64,000 nucleotides of DNA from Anaerolineae bacterium. Its GTDB lineage: Bacteria > Chloroflexota > Anaerolineae > Aggregatilineales > Aggregatilineaceae. The DNA is taken from the NCBI GenBank assembly GCA_016930015.1, contig JAFGHR010000124.1:32411-96410 (forward strand). The letters run 5' to 3'. Positions 1 to 8,342 of the stretch are shown here, piece after piece (position 1 is the first letter of the stretch; every line of letters begins with the position of its first letter). Made by a program: the position numbers and the translations under genes. Below the pieces are notes generated by a model. That model saw only the letters and a list, made by a program, of their open reading frames with translations. It was not told the origin of the DNA and searched no databases.

Positions 1-421
1 TGCTGCGTCCTTCCCACCCGACCGGGTACAACTCCAGGTCAAGCTCGCCCCATAACCGGCGGGTTTCATCTTCACTCAGCAGCACCATCCACGTTTCGCG
101 CTGTATCCAGCCCATGACCGTATACTGTGATTCACCGTTTTTGACCACGTCCATATAGGTCGTGACCAGGGCATTTTCCGGCGACCGCAGGGGGGCTGTA
201 ACCGCCAGCCCGATCACGGCATCCGACTTTTCGGGGTACAACAGCGCCGTGAGCTTGTACCATAACTGCTGCGCAGCCCGCTGCGTCATCACCTGGGTCC
301 ATTGCCGCGCGCCCTGCCCTACCCCGCCAAGCAACAGCGTCTGGTCGCCGTCTTCACGACTGACATACAAGTCGGTGGATAATCCATATTGGTTCTTGGA
401 TGAGCTAATGGATCCCATCAT
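1..421 (-). CDS. partial hypothetical protein, C-terminus beyond left edge of window
   Basis: Minus-strand frame open from ATG at 421 to position 1 (MMGSISSSKNQYGLSTDLYVSREDGDQTLLLGGVGQGARQW...); AAAGGA-type SD just upstream; missing from ORF track because edge-truncated. Confidence 0.6.
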   Translation of the reverse strand, partial: MMGSISSSKNQYGLSTDLYVSREDGDQTLLLGGVGQGARQWTQVMTQRAAQQLWYKLTALLYPEKSDAVIGLAVTAPLRSPENALVTTYMDVVKNGESQYTVMGWIQRETWMVLLSEDETRRLWGELDLELYPVGWEGRS

Positions 422-728
422 GGCCAATCCTTTCCCCGCCTGCCGATCCTGATAAACAGGATCGGACATCACACCACCGAAAACGCAGACTACTGACGCT
501 AAATGTGTGAATCAGCCTGGATAACCGGGCTTTATTGCTGCTTAATCTAAGTATAAATGGTGGGTTTTGAGCAGGCAACTGCTTGAGTACCATCCAGAGC
601 AAATGTTAACAAACCTAGACAAACCGCGTCGGCCAATCGTAGACCAATCGACCAAAGCACGTCAGTTCGACCGCGCGTGGGTATAATGAATGTGGCATCC
701 GCACGACACGCGGCGAAAGGATATAGCC

Positions 729-1787
729 ATGACCGGGTTTCGTCAACGAGTAGGGCTGCGATGGGTAATCGGTTTGTGCGCGGGACTCGTGTTCCTGACC
801 GGCGGCACGGTCCAGGCCGTACCACCAGGGCAGCAGCAAGGTTTCCCCATTCGATACGGTGACGTGGTGCAGGGCCGGCTCAACGACGCCAACGACAGTG
901 AATGGTGGACATTTGAAGGCCAGTCCGGTGACCTGGTGCTGATCAATATGCAGGCCAGCACAGCGGGTAACCTGGATACCGTGCTGACGCTGACCGATGA
1001 CCAGGATAACACGCTGGCCACCGACGACGACAGCGGCACGGGATTCAACTCGCTGTTGGGGCCGTTTGAACTGCCGGACGATGGGCGTTACGTCATAACA
1101 GCATCGCGTTATGGCGGGGATGGCGAATACCGGCTCGAACTGGTCAACCTGCTCACCTACCCGGCAGCCGCGCCCGGCAAGCCGCTGGTGGGTGTGCTGA
1201 ACAGCATGCATACCAGCGAGTATTTCCTGCTGTCGCCCGACCTGGTCGCCAACACGCCGTACCGTGTGGCGGTCAGTGACGACGACCGCTTCAGCGATCC
1301 GATCCTGTCATTGCACAGCGTAAGCGGGTGGGTAACCAGCAGCGACAACCAGGATATCAGTGTTATCGACCCGTTTGTACCTGCGCCGGGCGACAGTACC
1401 ATTGTGGCCGTCACCTGGAATCCGGCCAGCGTGGGGGGCCGTTATGAACTGGTCGTATCCGAGTCCACGATTGAACTGCTGGGCGATGGCATACCGCAAA
1501 CCGGCACGCTGGACTACGAGGTCATCCGCCGCCGTCACTATTTTCAAGCCCAGGCCGGGGACGTGATCCGCCTGGATATCACAAAAACTGGGGGGGATAT
1601 CTCACCCGTGATGGATGTGCGCACTATCGACTATGATTTTTACCTGCTGTCCACGCGCGGCGCGACCCTGTACGACGCTTCGCTGCGGGTGCGTATTCCA
1701 CGCACCACCATGTACGTGATCGAAGTCGCCGACCAATCGCAGCAAACCAATACCGGCGGTTACACACTCACGCTGACGTGGGAATAA
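729..1787 (+). CDS. secreted protein with pre-peptidase C-terminal (PPC)-like domains
   Basis: Signal peptide (MTGFRQRVGLRWVIGLCAGLVFLTGGTVQA) then PPC-like motifs (GDVVQGRLNDANDSEWWTFEGQSGDLV...DDGRYVITASRYGGDGEYRLEL); start moved to internal ATG 729. Confidence 0.75.
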   Translation: MTGFRQRVGLRWVIGLCAGLVFLTGGTVQAVPPGQQQGFPIRYGDVVQGRLNDANDSEWWTFEGQSGDLVLINMQASTAGNLDTVLTLTDDQDNTLATDDDSGTGFNSLLGPFELPDDGRYVITASRYGGDGEYRLELVNLLTYPAAAPGKPLVGVLNSMHTSEYFLLSPDLVANTPYRVAVSDDDRFSDPILSLHSVSGWVTSSDNQDISVIDPFVPAPGDSTIVAVTWNPASVGGRYELVVSESTIELLGDGIPQTGTLDYEVIRRRHYFQAQAGDVIRLDITKTGGDISPVMDVRTIDYDFYLLSTRGATLYDASLRVRIPRTTMYVIEVADQSQQTNTGGYTLTLTWE

Positions 1788-1791
1788 GCCC

Positions 1792-1833
1792 TGTCACACA
1801 ACAAGCCGGGCTCGCTGCGCCCGGCCTTGTGAC
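1792..1833. terminator. hairpin between convergent genes
   Basis: GTCACA..CAAGCCGGGC-loop-GCCCGGCCTTG..TGTGAC between stop codons at 1787 (+) and 1856 (-); no clear U-tract. Confidence 0.4.
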
Positions 1834-1855
1834 TATCGCCCTGATTTGAGGCGCT

Positions 1856-2188
1856 CTAGAACAGGCCCCAATCGCTTAACACGCCGTCTTCGGCCATTGA
1901 CGGGTCCCACATGTCCATACCCACTTCGATCGTAGTCGGCACGCCCAGCGTTTCCTGGCCCTTACGCCGGGTCGCTTCTAACAACTGTGGCGCATACGGG
2001 CAAAACGGCGTCGTGAGGATCATCACAATGTGCAGCCGGTCGTCTTGAATATCCAGTTCACGCACCAGGCCCAGTTCTTGCACGCTCAGGCCGATTTCGG
2101 GATCATACACTTCGCGCAGCGCCGCGCGGACCAGGGTTTCTTTTTCTTCGCGAGACATCGCGCTTGTGTCAGGAGTCTTGTCTGCCAT
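1856..2188 (-). CDS. DUF59/MIP18-family Fe-S assembly protein, SufT-like
   Basis: REVYDPEIGLSVQELGLVRELDIQDDRLHIVMILTTPFCPYAP is typical DUF59/PaaD-like; located beside suf genes. Confidence 0.85.
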   Translation of the reverse strand: MADKTPDTSAMSREEKETLVRAALREVYDPEIGLSVQELGLVRELDIQDDRLHIVMILTTPFCPYAPQLLEATRRKGQETLGVPTTIEVGMDMWDPSMAEDGVLSDWGLF

Positions 2189-2264
2189 GACGTACCATCC
2201 TTTGCCTGTTGGCTGTTTTTACCAGCAACTCCAGAATCGCTTGATCCAGAGTATAAGATACCGC

Positions 2265-2317
2265 GTGGCGCACCGCCACACAGTGGCGGACCGACACCGT
2301 GTGTGGCGGACTGCCAC
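2265..2317. repeat. three tandem short palindromic units GTGGCGNACNGNCAC
   Basis: GTGGCGCACCGCCAC (2265), GTGGCGGACCGACAC (2283), GTGGCGGACTGCCAC (2303). Confidence 0.7.
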
Positions 2318-2329
2318 CGGCAGATAACC

Positions 2330-2543
2330 CAGCGACTATCGCTTCAAATGGGTGATTGGGCTATTGAGCAACGCCTTCCCCCTAATCCCCCTTCCAGCCA
2401 AGCTGGACGGGGGACTTAAACACGCGTGTTCGGAGAACACGCTGCGATCAGCCGTTTTTCCCCGCCATAGCTCGGCTGGGGAGGGGAACCGGGCGTTAGC
2501 CCGGAGGGGAGGGGCGTTTTTCGATTTTGAAGCGATAGCCCTG
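2330..2543 (+). mobile_element. MITE-like element, copy 1
   Basis: TIRs CAGCGACTATCGCTTCAAA / TTTGAAGCGATAGCCCTG; flanked by exact GCAGATAACC direct repeat (2320-2329, 2544-2553); internal body shared with copies 2-4. Confidence 0.85.
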
Positions 2544-2610
2544 GCAGATAACCACCGTTGATCGTGCGCCATCCCGCGTCGCCGAATTTATTAGAAGGCC
2601 ATCTTATTTA

Positions 2611-2640
2611 TTGCCATTTGTCGCTTCCCAGTGTTATAAT
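2611..2640 (+). promoter_or_regulatory. sigma70-like promoter for sufCBD
   Basis: TTGCCA - 18 nt - TATAAT, about 170 nt upstream of the sufC ATG. Confidence 0.55.
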
Positions 2641-2809
2641 TATCACAGATTGTTGCGAAACATTCTCAATTGCGGCAGACTATTCTTTCGGGTTTTTTTG
2701 CCCGCAATTGAGGTCATGAATCAACGGCGATGCAGCCGGGCTAACTGCCCCGGTGCCGGGAAATCACCCCAGGCAGAGTCGTTATCGATCAGAGGAGGAT
2801 CACCAACCG

Positions 2810-3595
2810 ATGGGTGCTGCTTTAGAAATTCGTAACCTGCATGTCAGCGTCGAGAATCAACCAATCCTGAAGGGCGTCAACCTGATCGTCAAACAGGGCG
2901 AGATTCACGCGCTGATGGGTCCCAATGGGTCCGGAAAAAGCACGTTGGCCAATACGCTTATGGGCCACCCGGCTTATGAAATCACCGCCGGGCAGATCAT
3001 CTTTGACGGCGTGGACTTGATGGACCTCGAAACCGACGAACGCAGCCGCATGGGCTTGTTTATGGCGTTCCAGTACCCGGTCGTCATCCCCGGCGTAACC
3101 GTCGCCAATTTCCTGCGCAACGCGATCAACGCCCGCATGAAAGCCGAAAACCCGGACAGTAAGGGCATTCCGATTCCCGCATTCCGCAAGCTGATGATAG
3201 ACAAAATGAACATGCTGGAGATGGATACCAGCTTTGCTGGGCGTTATCTGAATGACGGCTTTTCCGGTGGTGAAAAGAAGCGGGCCGAAATTTTGCAAAT
3301 GGCTGTTCTAGAGCCGCGTATCGCCATTATGGATGAAACCGACTCCGGCCTGGATATCGACGCGCTGCGCATCGTGGCCGAGGGCGCCGAAAAACTGACC
3401 GATTCCCTGGATATGGGCGTGCTGATCATCACCCACTACCAGCGTATTCTCAACCATATCAAGCCCCAGTTCGTGCACATCATGCTTGACGGCCAGATTG
3501 TTGAGAGCGGCGGCCCCAATCTGGCGCTTCACCTGGAAGAACATGGTTACGACTGGCTCCGCGAAAAACAAAACGGCAACGGCAGCGTTAGCTAA
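2810..3595 (+). CDS. sufC: Fe-S cluster assembly ATPase SufC
   Basis: ABC ATPase with GPNGSGKST, FSGGEKKRAEILQMAVLEP, DETDSGLDIDAL; SD AGAGGAGG upstream of ATG 2810. Confidence 0.97.
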   Translation: MGAALEIRNLHVSVENQPILKGVNLIVKQGEIHALMGPNGSGKSTLANTLMGHPAYEITAGQIIFDGVDLMDLETDERSRMGLFMAFQYPVVIPGVTVANFLRNAINARMKAENPDSKGIPIPAFRKLMIDKMNMLEMDTSFAGRYLNDGFSGGEKKRAEILQMAVLEPRIAIMDETDSGLDIDALRIVAEGAEKLTDSLDMGVLIITHYQRILNHIKPQFVHIMLDGQIVESGGPNLALHLEEHGYDWLREKQNGNGSVS

Positions 3596-3625
3596 CATCA
3601 AGACAGCCCCGAAGGAGCAAAACCC

Positions 3626-5038
3626 ATGAGTGATGCCGAACACCTGGAGGGAATCCGGGAAACCTACGACGATGAATATGGTTTTCACGATCCTGACACC
3701 TACGTCTTTAAGGCGCGTAAAGGGCTGGATGCCGATATCGTCGGGCAGATCAGCGAGATGAAAAACGAACCGGCCTGGATGCGCGATTATCGCCTGAAAG
3801 CGCTGGAAATTTACCGGAGTAAACCCGTCCCAACGTGGGGGCCGGACCTGTCCGGCTTAAACGAGGATGACATTTACTTTTTCGTGAAGCCAGCCGACCA
3901 GGAAAGCCGCTCGTGGGACGACGTGCCGGACACGATCAAACAGACGTTTGACCGCCTGGGCATCCCCGAAGCGGAGCAAAAATTCCTGGCCGGGGCCGGT
4001 GCGCAGTACGATTCCGAGATGGTGTACCACCAGATCAAAAAGGAACTGGCCAGCCAGGGCGTGATCTTCAAGAGCATCGAAGAAGGTCTGCGCGAACACG
4101 AAGACCTGTTCAAAGAATACTTCGGAACCGTCATACCGGCCCACGATAACAAATACGCGGCGCTTAACTCGGCGGTATGGTCGGGCGGCTCGTTTATTTA
4201 CGTCCCGCCAGGCATCCAGATCGAGATGCCGCTTCAAGCCTATTTCCGCCTGAACACGGCCAGCATCGGCCAGTTTGAGCGTACGATCATCATTGTGGAC
4301 GAGGGCGCGTTTTTGCACTACGTCGAAGGCTGCACCGCTCCCACGTACACCACCGACAGCCTGCACAGCGGCGTGATCGAGATCGTCGTCAAGCGTGGCG
4401 CCCGGTCGCGTTATTCGACCATTCAAAACTGGTCGGACAACGTCTACAACCTGGTCACACAGCGGGCCATGGTCTACGGTGACGCGACTCACGAATGGGT
4501 TGACGCTAACCTGGGCAGTAAGGTCACCATGAAGTACCCGTCCCTGTACCTGATGGAACCCGGCGCGCACGGTGAAATCCTGTCGATTGCATTCGCCGGG
4601 CGCAACCAGATTCAGGACGCGGGCGGCAAGGCGGTTCACTTTGCGCCAAACACCACCAGCCAGATCATCAGCAAATCGATCTGCAAGGACGGCGGGCGCA
4701 GCAGTTATCGCGGCCTGCTGAAAGTGTACCCGGACGCAGCCAACGTCAAGAGCACGGTGGTGTGTGACGCGCTGCTGCTCGATGACATCAGCGAATCCGA
4801 CACCTACCCGTACATCGAGATCGAAAACCCATCGGTGACCGTCGGCCACGAAGCGACTGTTAGCAAAGTGGGCGATGACCAGCTCTTTTACCTGATGAGC
4901 CGCGGCCTCAACGAACACGAAGCCAACGCGATGGTCGTCAACGGCTTTTTGGAGCCGCTGACCAAAGAACTACCGATGGAATACAGCATCGAGATGAACC
5001 GTTTGATCCAGCTTCAGATGGAAGGCTCCATCGGCTAG
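3626..5038 (+). CDS. sufB: Fe-S cluster assembly protein SufB
   Basis: 470 aa SufB-like, e.g. [48 protein letters not shown]. Confidence 0.97.
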   Translation: MSDAEHLEGIRETYDDEYGFHDPDTYVFKARKGLDADIVGQISEMKNEPAWMRDYRLKALEIYRSKPVPTWGPDLSGLNEDDIYFFVKPADQESRSWDDVPDTIKQTFDRLGIPEAEQKFLAGAGAQYDSEMVYHQIKKELASQGVIFKSIEEGLREHEDLFKEYFGTVIPAHDNKYAALNSAVWSGGSFIYVPPGIQIEMPLQAYFRLNTASIGQFERTIIIVDEGAFLHYVEGCTAPTYTTDSLHSGVIEIVVKRGARSRYSTIQNWSDNVYNLVTQRAMVYGDATHEWVDANLGSKVTMKYPSLYLMEPGAHGEILSIAFAGRNQIQDAGGKAVHFAPNTTSQIISKSICKDGGRSSYRGLLKVYPDAANVKSTVVCDALLLDDISESDTYPYIEIENPSVTVGHEATVSKVGDDQLFYLMSRGLNEHEANAMVVNGFLEPLTKELPMEYSIEMNRLIQLQMEGSIG

Positions 5039-5097
5039 GCCGGTTTGTCACCGAGTCGTGTTGATACACCGTACCGTTTAAGAGAGGATAGGATCAG

Positions 5098-6441
5098 ATG
5101 GCAACTCGCCGTCGTGTTGCACGAGAATTTCAAGCGCCCCCGCTCAGCCGCGCCGACGTCGAAGCGTTGAGCGAGCGCCATCACGAGCCGGATTGGCTGC
5201 GCCAGGCGCGGCTGGCCGCCTGGGATCAGTACGAATCGATGCCCATGCCGACCACCAATGATGAACCCTGGCGGCGCACCGACTACCGTCATATCAACTG
5301 GGACAGCGCCGGGGTGCTGCTGGCCGCGAATGGCGGCACATACGAAGACATCCCCGCCGCCAACCGCCAACCGCTGTTGGGCGAAGTCCAGGGCGGTATG
5401 CTGGCCTTTGTCGATGACCGGCTGGTTCACCGCGAAGTGGACAAAAAGCTGGCGGATCGCGGCGTGATCTTTACCGATCTGCGCACCGCCGCCGCCAAGT
5501 ACCCGGAACTGGCGCAAAAACACCTGATGACACACGCCGTCACACCGGAAACCGGCAAATTTGCCGCGCTCAACGCGGCGTTGTGGACGCACGGCGTATT
5601 TTTGTACGTGCCGCGCGGCCAGTCGGTCACGCTGCCCGCCCACAGCATTTTTTACACGACCCGGCCCGGCGCCACGCTGGGACACATCCTGGTGGTGCTG
5701 GAAGACGGCGCCCAGATCGACTACCTGCACGAAAACCTGTCCCCCACCCTGGACAGCGACAGTAGTTTTGTGGGCGTGACCGAACTCATCATCGGGGATG
5801 GGGCCAACCTGCGTTTTGTTAATTTGCAGGACTGGGGCCACCACGTGTACGAGTTCAGCCACCAGCGCGCCCGCGTCGGCAGGGATGGCCAGCTCGACTG
5901 GATCACGGGCCAGATGGGCGGCAGGCTGGTCAAGGCGTTCATGGAAATCGACCTGGACGGCCAGGGAAGCTGGGGCCGCATGAGCGCCGTTTATTTCCCC
6001 GATGGCAAGCAGTTCATGGACCTGGACACGCAGCAGAATCACAACGCGCCGCACACCACGTCCGACCTGCTGTTTAAGGGCGTGCTCAAAGACCAGTCGC
6101 GCAGCGTGTGGCAGGGCATGATCAAAGCGCTGCCGGGCGCTCAAAAAACGGACGGCTTCCAGGCTAACCGCACCATGATCATGAGCAGCGAGGCCCGCGC
6201 CGACAGCATCCCCGGCCTGGAGATCAAAGCCGACGATGTACGCTGCACACATGCGTCAGCCACGGGCCAGATCGATGACGAACTGGTTTTTTACCTGATG
6301 ACGCGCGGCCTGCCGCGTGAGGAAGCCGAAAAACTGGTCGTGGATGGGTTCTTTGTGCCGGTGCTGGACCGTATCCCGTTTGAAAACGTGCGCGACCGCT
6401 TGATGGCGTATGTCGAACGTAAGCTGCTGGGCCAGGCATAG
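5098..6441 (+). CDS. sufD: Fe-S cluster assembly protein SufD
   Basis: SufD-like C-terminus (QNHNAPHTTSDLLFKGVLKDQSRSVWQGMIKALPGAQKTDGFQANRTMIMS); next to sufB. Confidence 0.95.
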   Translation: MATRRRVAREFQAPPLSRADVEALSERHHEPDWLRQARLAAWDQYESMPMPTTNDEPWRRTDYRHINWDSAGVLLAANGGTYEDIPAANRQPLLGEVQGGMLAFVDDRLVHREVDKKLADRGVIFTDLRTAAAKYPELAQKHLMTHAVTPETGKFAALNAALWTHGVFLYVPRGQSVTLPAHSIFYTTRPGATLGHILVVLEDGAQIDYLHENLSPTLDSDSSFVGVTELIIGDGANLRFVNLQDWGHHVYEFSHQRARVGRDGQLDWITGQMGGRLVKAFMEIDLDGQGSWGRMSAVYFPDGKQFMDLDTQQNHNAPHTTSDLLFKGVLKDQSRSVWQGMIKALPGAQKTDGFQANRTMIMSSEARADSIPGLEIKADDVRCTHASATGQIDDELVFYLMTRGLPREEAEKLVVDGFFVPVLDRIPFENVRDRLMAYVERKLLGQA

Positions 6442-6482
6442 GCCGCGCAGCATGAATGATCGCACTGCACTCAAATCAACTA

Positions 6483-6507
6483 ACCGGGTCTTTGTGGCCC
6501 GGTTTTT
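6483..6507 (+). terminator. intrinsic terminator after sufD
   Basis: AACCGGGtctttgtggCCCGGTTTTTG. Confidence 0.75.
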
Positions 6508-6554
6508 GCTTATTTCTATCACTATTATGTAATCTAAACCGCAATCGAAGATTA

Positions 6555-6585
6555 CTGACAGATTCGGCAGATTTGCCGTTATAAT
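6555..6585 (+). promoter_or_regulatory. promoter candidate for sufSU
   Basis: CTGACA - 19 nt - TATAAT just upstream of sufS. Confidence 0.45.
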
Positions 6586-6623
6586 CGTACTGGACCAACC
6601 AACGGGTGTGGACAAAACAACCT

Positions 6624-7907
6624 ATGGCAAAAGTTAATCAAACCACGCATGATCCGAAACCTGGCCAAACGCGATCGCCGCTAAACAGCCAGGTGATTCT
6701 GAACGATTTCCCGATCCTCAACCAGGAAGCGCACCCCGGCAAACGGCTGGTATTCCTGGATTCGGCGGCCAGCAGCCAGAAGCCCCGCCAGGTGATCGAC
6801 ACCATGACGGCGTATTACGAGCACGATCACGCCAACGTTCACCGGGGGCTGCACGCGCTCAGCGAACGCGCAACCGACGCCTACGAGGGCGCGCGCGAAA
6901 AAGTGCGGCAGTTCATCAACGCCCGGTCCTATCGTGAGATCGTGTATACACGTAACACGACCGAAAGCATGAATCTCGTGGCCGGGTCGTGGGGCCGCGC
7001 CAACCTGGCCGCCGGTGACGTGGTCGTGCTCAGCGAGATGGAGCACCACAGTAATATCGTGCCCTGGCAAATCCTGGCCGAACAGACCGGTTTTACGATC
7101 CGGTACATTCCGGTCACGGATGAGGGTGAACTGGACCTCGACGCTTACGCGGCCTTCCTGCGCGACGAGCCGGTCAAGCTGGTGAGCGTGATGCACGTCA
7201 GCAACGTGCTGGGCACGGTTAACCCGGTCGAGGACATGATCAGGCAGGCGCACGCTGTGGGCGCATTATTCATGATCGACGGCGCGCAGAGTGTCCCGCA
7301 CCTGGCGGTCGATGTGCAGGCGCTTGACGTGGACTTTTTGGCGTTCTCCGCGCACAAAATGGCCGGACCAACCGGAATCGGGATTCTGTACGGCAAACGG
7401 GCGCTGCTGGACGCCATGCCACCTTACATGGGCGGCGGCGACATGATCCGGCGCGTCACGCTGGAAGGCAGCGAGTGGAACGACCTGCCGCACAAGTTCG
7501 AAGCCGGTACGCCCGCCATCGCGGAAGCGGTCGGGTTCGGGGCGGCGGTCGATTATGTCGCCGGGCTGGGCATGGATAACATCCTGGCGCACGAGCAGCA
7601 CATCGTCGAATATGGCATGGACCGGCTGGCCGAGGTTCCCGGCCTGACGATCTACGGCCCGGAACCGTCGCGGCGCAACGGCGTGATCGCGTTTGCGCTC
7701 AAGGACATGCACGCCCACGATATCGCCCAACTGCTGGACGTGGAAGGCGTGGCCGTCCGCGCCGGGCATCACTGCGCGATGCCCCTGCACCAGCGTTTTG
7801 GCGTGGCCGCGACCGCACGCGCCAGTTTTTATGTGTACAATACAACCGCCGACGTGGACGCTTTGATCGAAGCGATCTACAATGCGCGTAATATATTCCG
7901 GCTTTAG
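6624..7907 (+). CDS. sufS: cysteine desulfurase SufS
   Basis: Class V aminotransferase: NVHRGLHALSERATDAYEGAREKVRQFI, FSAHKMAGPTGIGILYGKRALL, VRAGHHCAMPLHQRFG. Confidence 0.96.
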   Translation: MAKVNQTTHDPKPGQTRSPLNSQVILNDFPILNQEAHPGKRLVFLDSAASSQKPRQVIDTMTAYYEHDHANVHRGLHALSERATDAYEGAREKVRQFINARSYREIVYTRNTTESMNLVAGSWGRANLAAGDVVVLSEMEHHSNIVPWQILAEQTGFTIRYIPVTDEGELDLDAYAAFLRDEPVKLVSVMHVSNVLGTVNPVEDMIRQAHAVGALFMIDGAQSVPHLAVDVQALDVDFLAFSAHKMAGPTGIGILYGKRALLDAMPPYMGGGDMIRRVTLEGSEWNDLPHKFEAGTPAIAEAVGFGAAVDYVAGLGMDNILAHEQHIVEYGMDRLAEVPGLTIYGPEPSRRNGVIAFALKDMHAHDIAQLLDVEGVAVRAGHHCAMPLHQRFGVAATARASFYVYNTTADVDALIEAIYNARNIFRL

Positions 7908-7929
7908 GCTCGAATGGTGAAACAATCCC

Positions 7930-8334
7930 ATGGACCTGTATATCGACAATATCATTGATCACGGGCAAAATCCGCGTAATTTTGGCGAGCCGCTCGACCC
8001 CGCCGATATCGATTACGAAGACGACAACCCGTTTTGCGGTGATCATCTCCACCTGACCGCCCAGCTTGACGAGAACAACCGCATTACCGCCCTGAGTTGG
8101 GAAGGCGAAGGCTGCACCATCAGCCAGGCGTCCGCGTCGATTCTGGGTGAGGCTATCCTGGGCAAGACGCTGGACGACATCAAAAGCTTCGACAAACAGG
8201 AGCTTCTCGACATGCTCGGTATTCAACTGAGCCCTTCCCGCCTGAAATGTGCCCTGCTGTCGCTCAAAGTGCTGAAGGCCGGTGCATACGGCCTGACGAG
8301 CTGGACCGGCGACGAGGGTGAAGACGAAACGTAG
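7930..8334 (+). CDS. sufU: Fe-S scaffold / sulfur relay protein SufU
   Basis: DHGQNPRNFGEPL...DDNPFCGDHLHL...GEGCTISQASASI, ordered Cys residues as in the SufU/IscU family. Confidence 0.92.
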   Translation: MDLYIDNIIDHGQNPRNFGEPLDPADIDYEDDNPFCGDHLHLTAQLDENNRITALSWEGEGCTISQASASILGEAILGKTLDDIKSFDKQELLDMLGIQLSPSRLKCALLSLKVLKAGAYGLTSWTGDEGEDET

Positions 8335-8342
8335 AACTGCAT

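Noticed and set aside
162-452. 96-aa plus-strand ORF at left edge
   Set aside because: Opposite strand has a better edge-truncated frame with SD and protein-like composition
2352-2561. 69-aa and 78-aa ORFs within MITE copy 1 (both strands)
   Set aside because: Frames are not maintained in the other element copies; element looks non-coding
2720-2809. Cobalamin- or Moco-type riboswitch in the sufC leader (CCGGTGCCGGGAAATC resemblance)
   Set aside because: Only short GC-rich similarity; conserved core elements not found by eye
3857-4918. 353-aa minus-strand ORF inside sufB
   Set aside because: Shadow ORF in high-GC coding DNA; sufB clearly coding on + strand; no family motif
5035-6252. 405-aa minus-strand ORF inside sufD
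   Set aside because: Shadow ORF antisense to well-supported SufD
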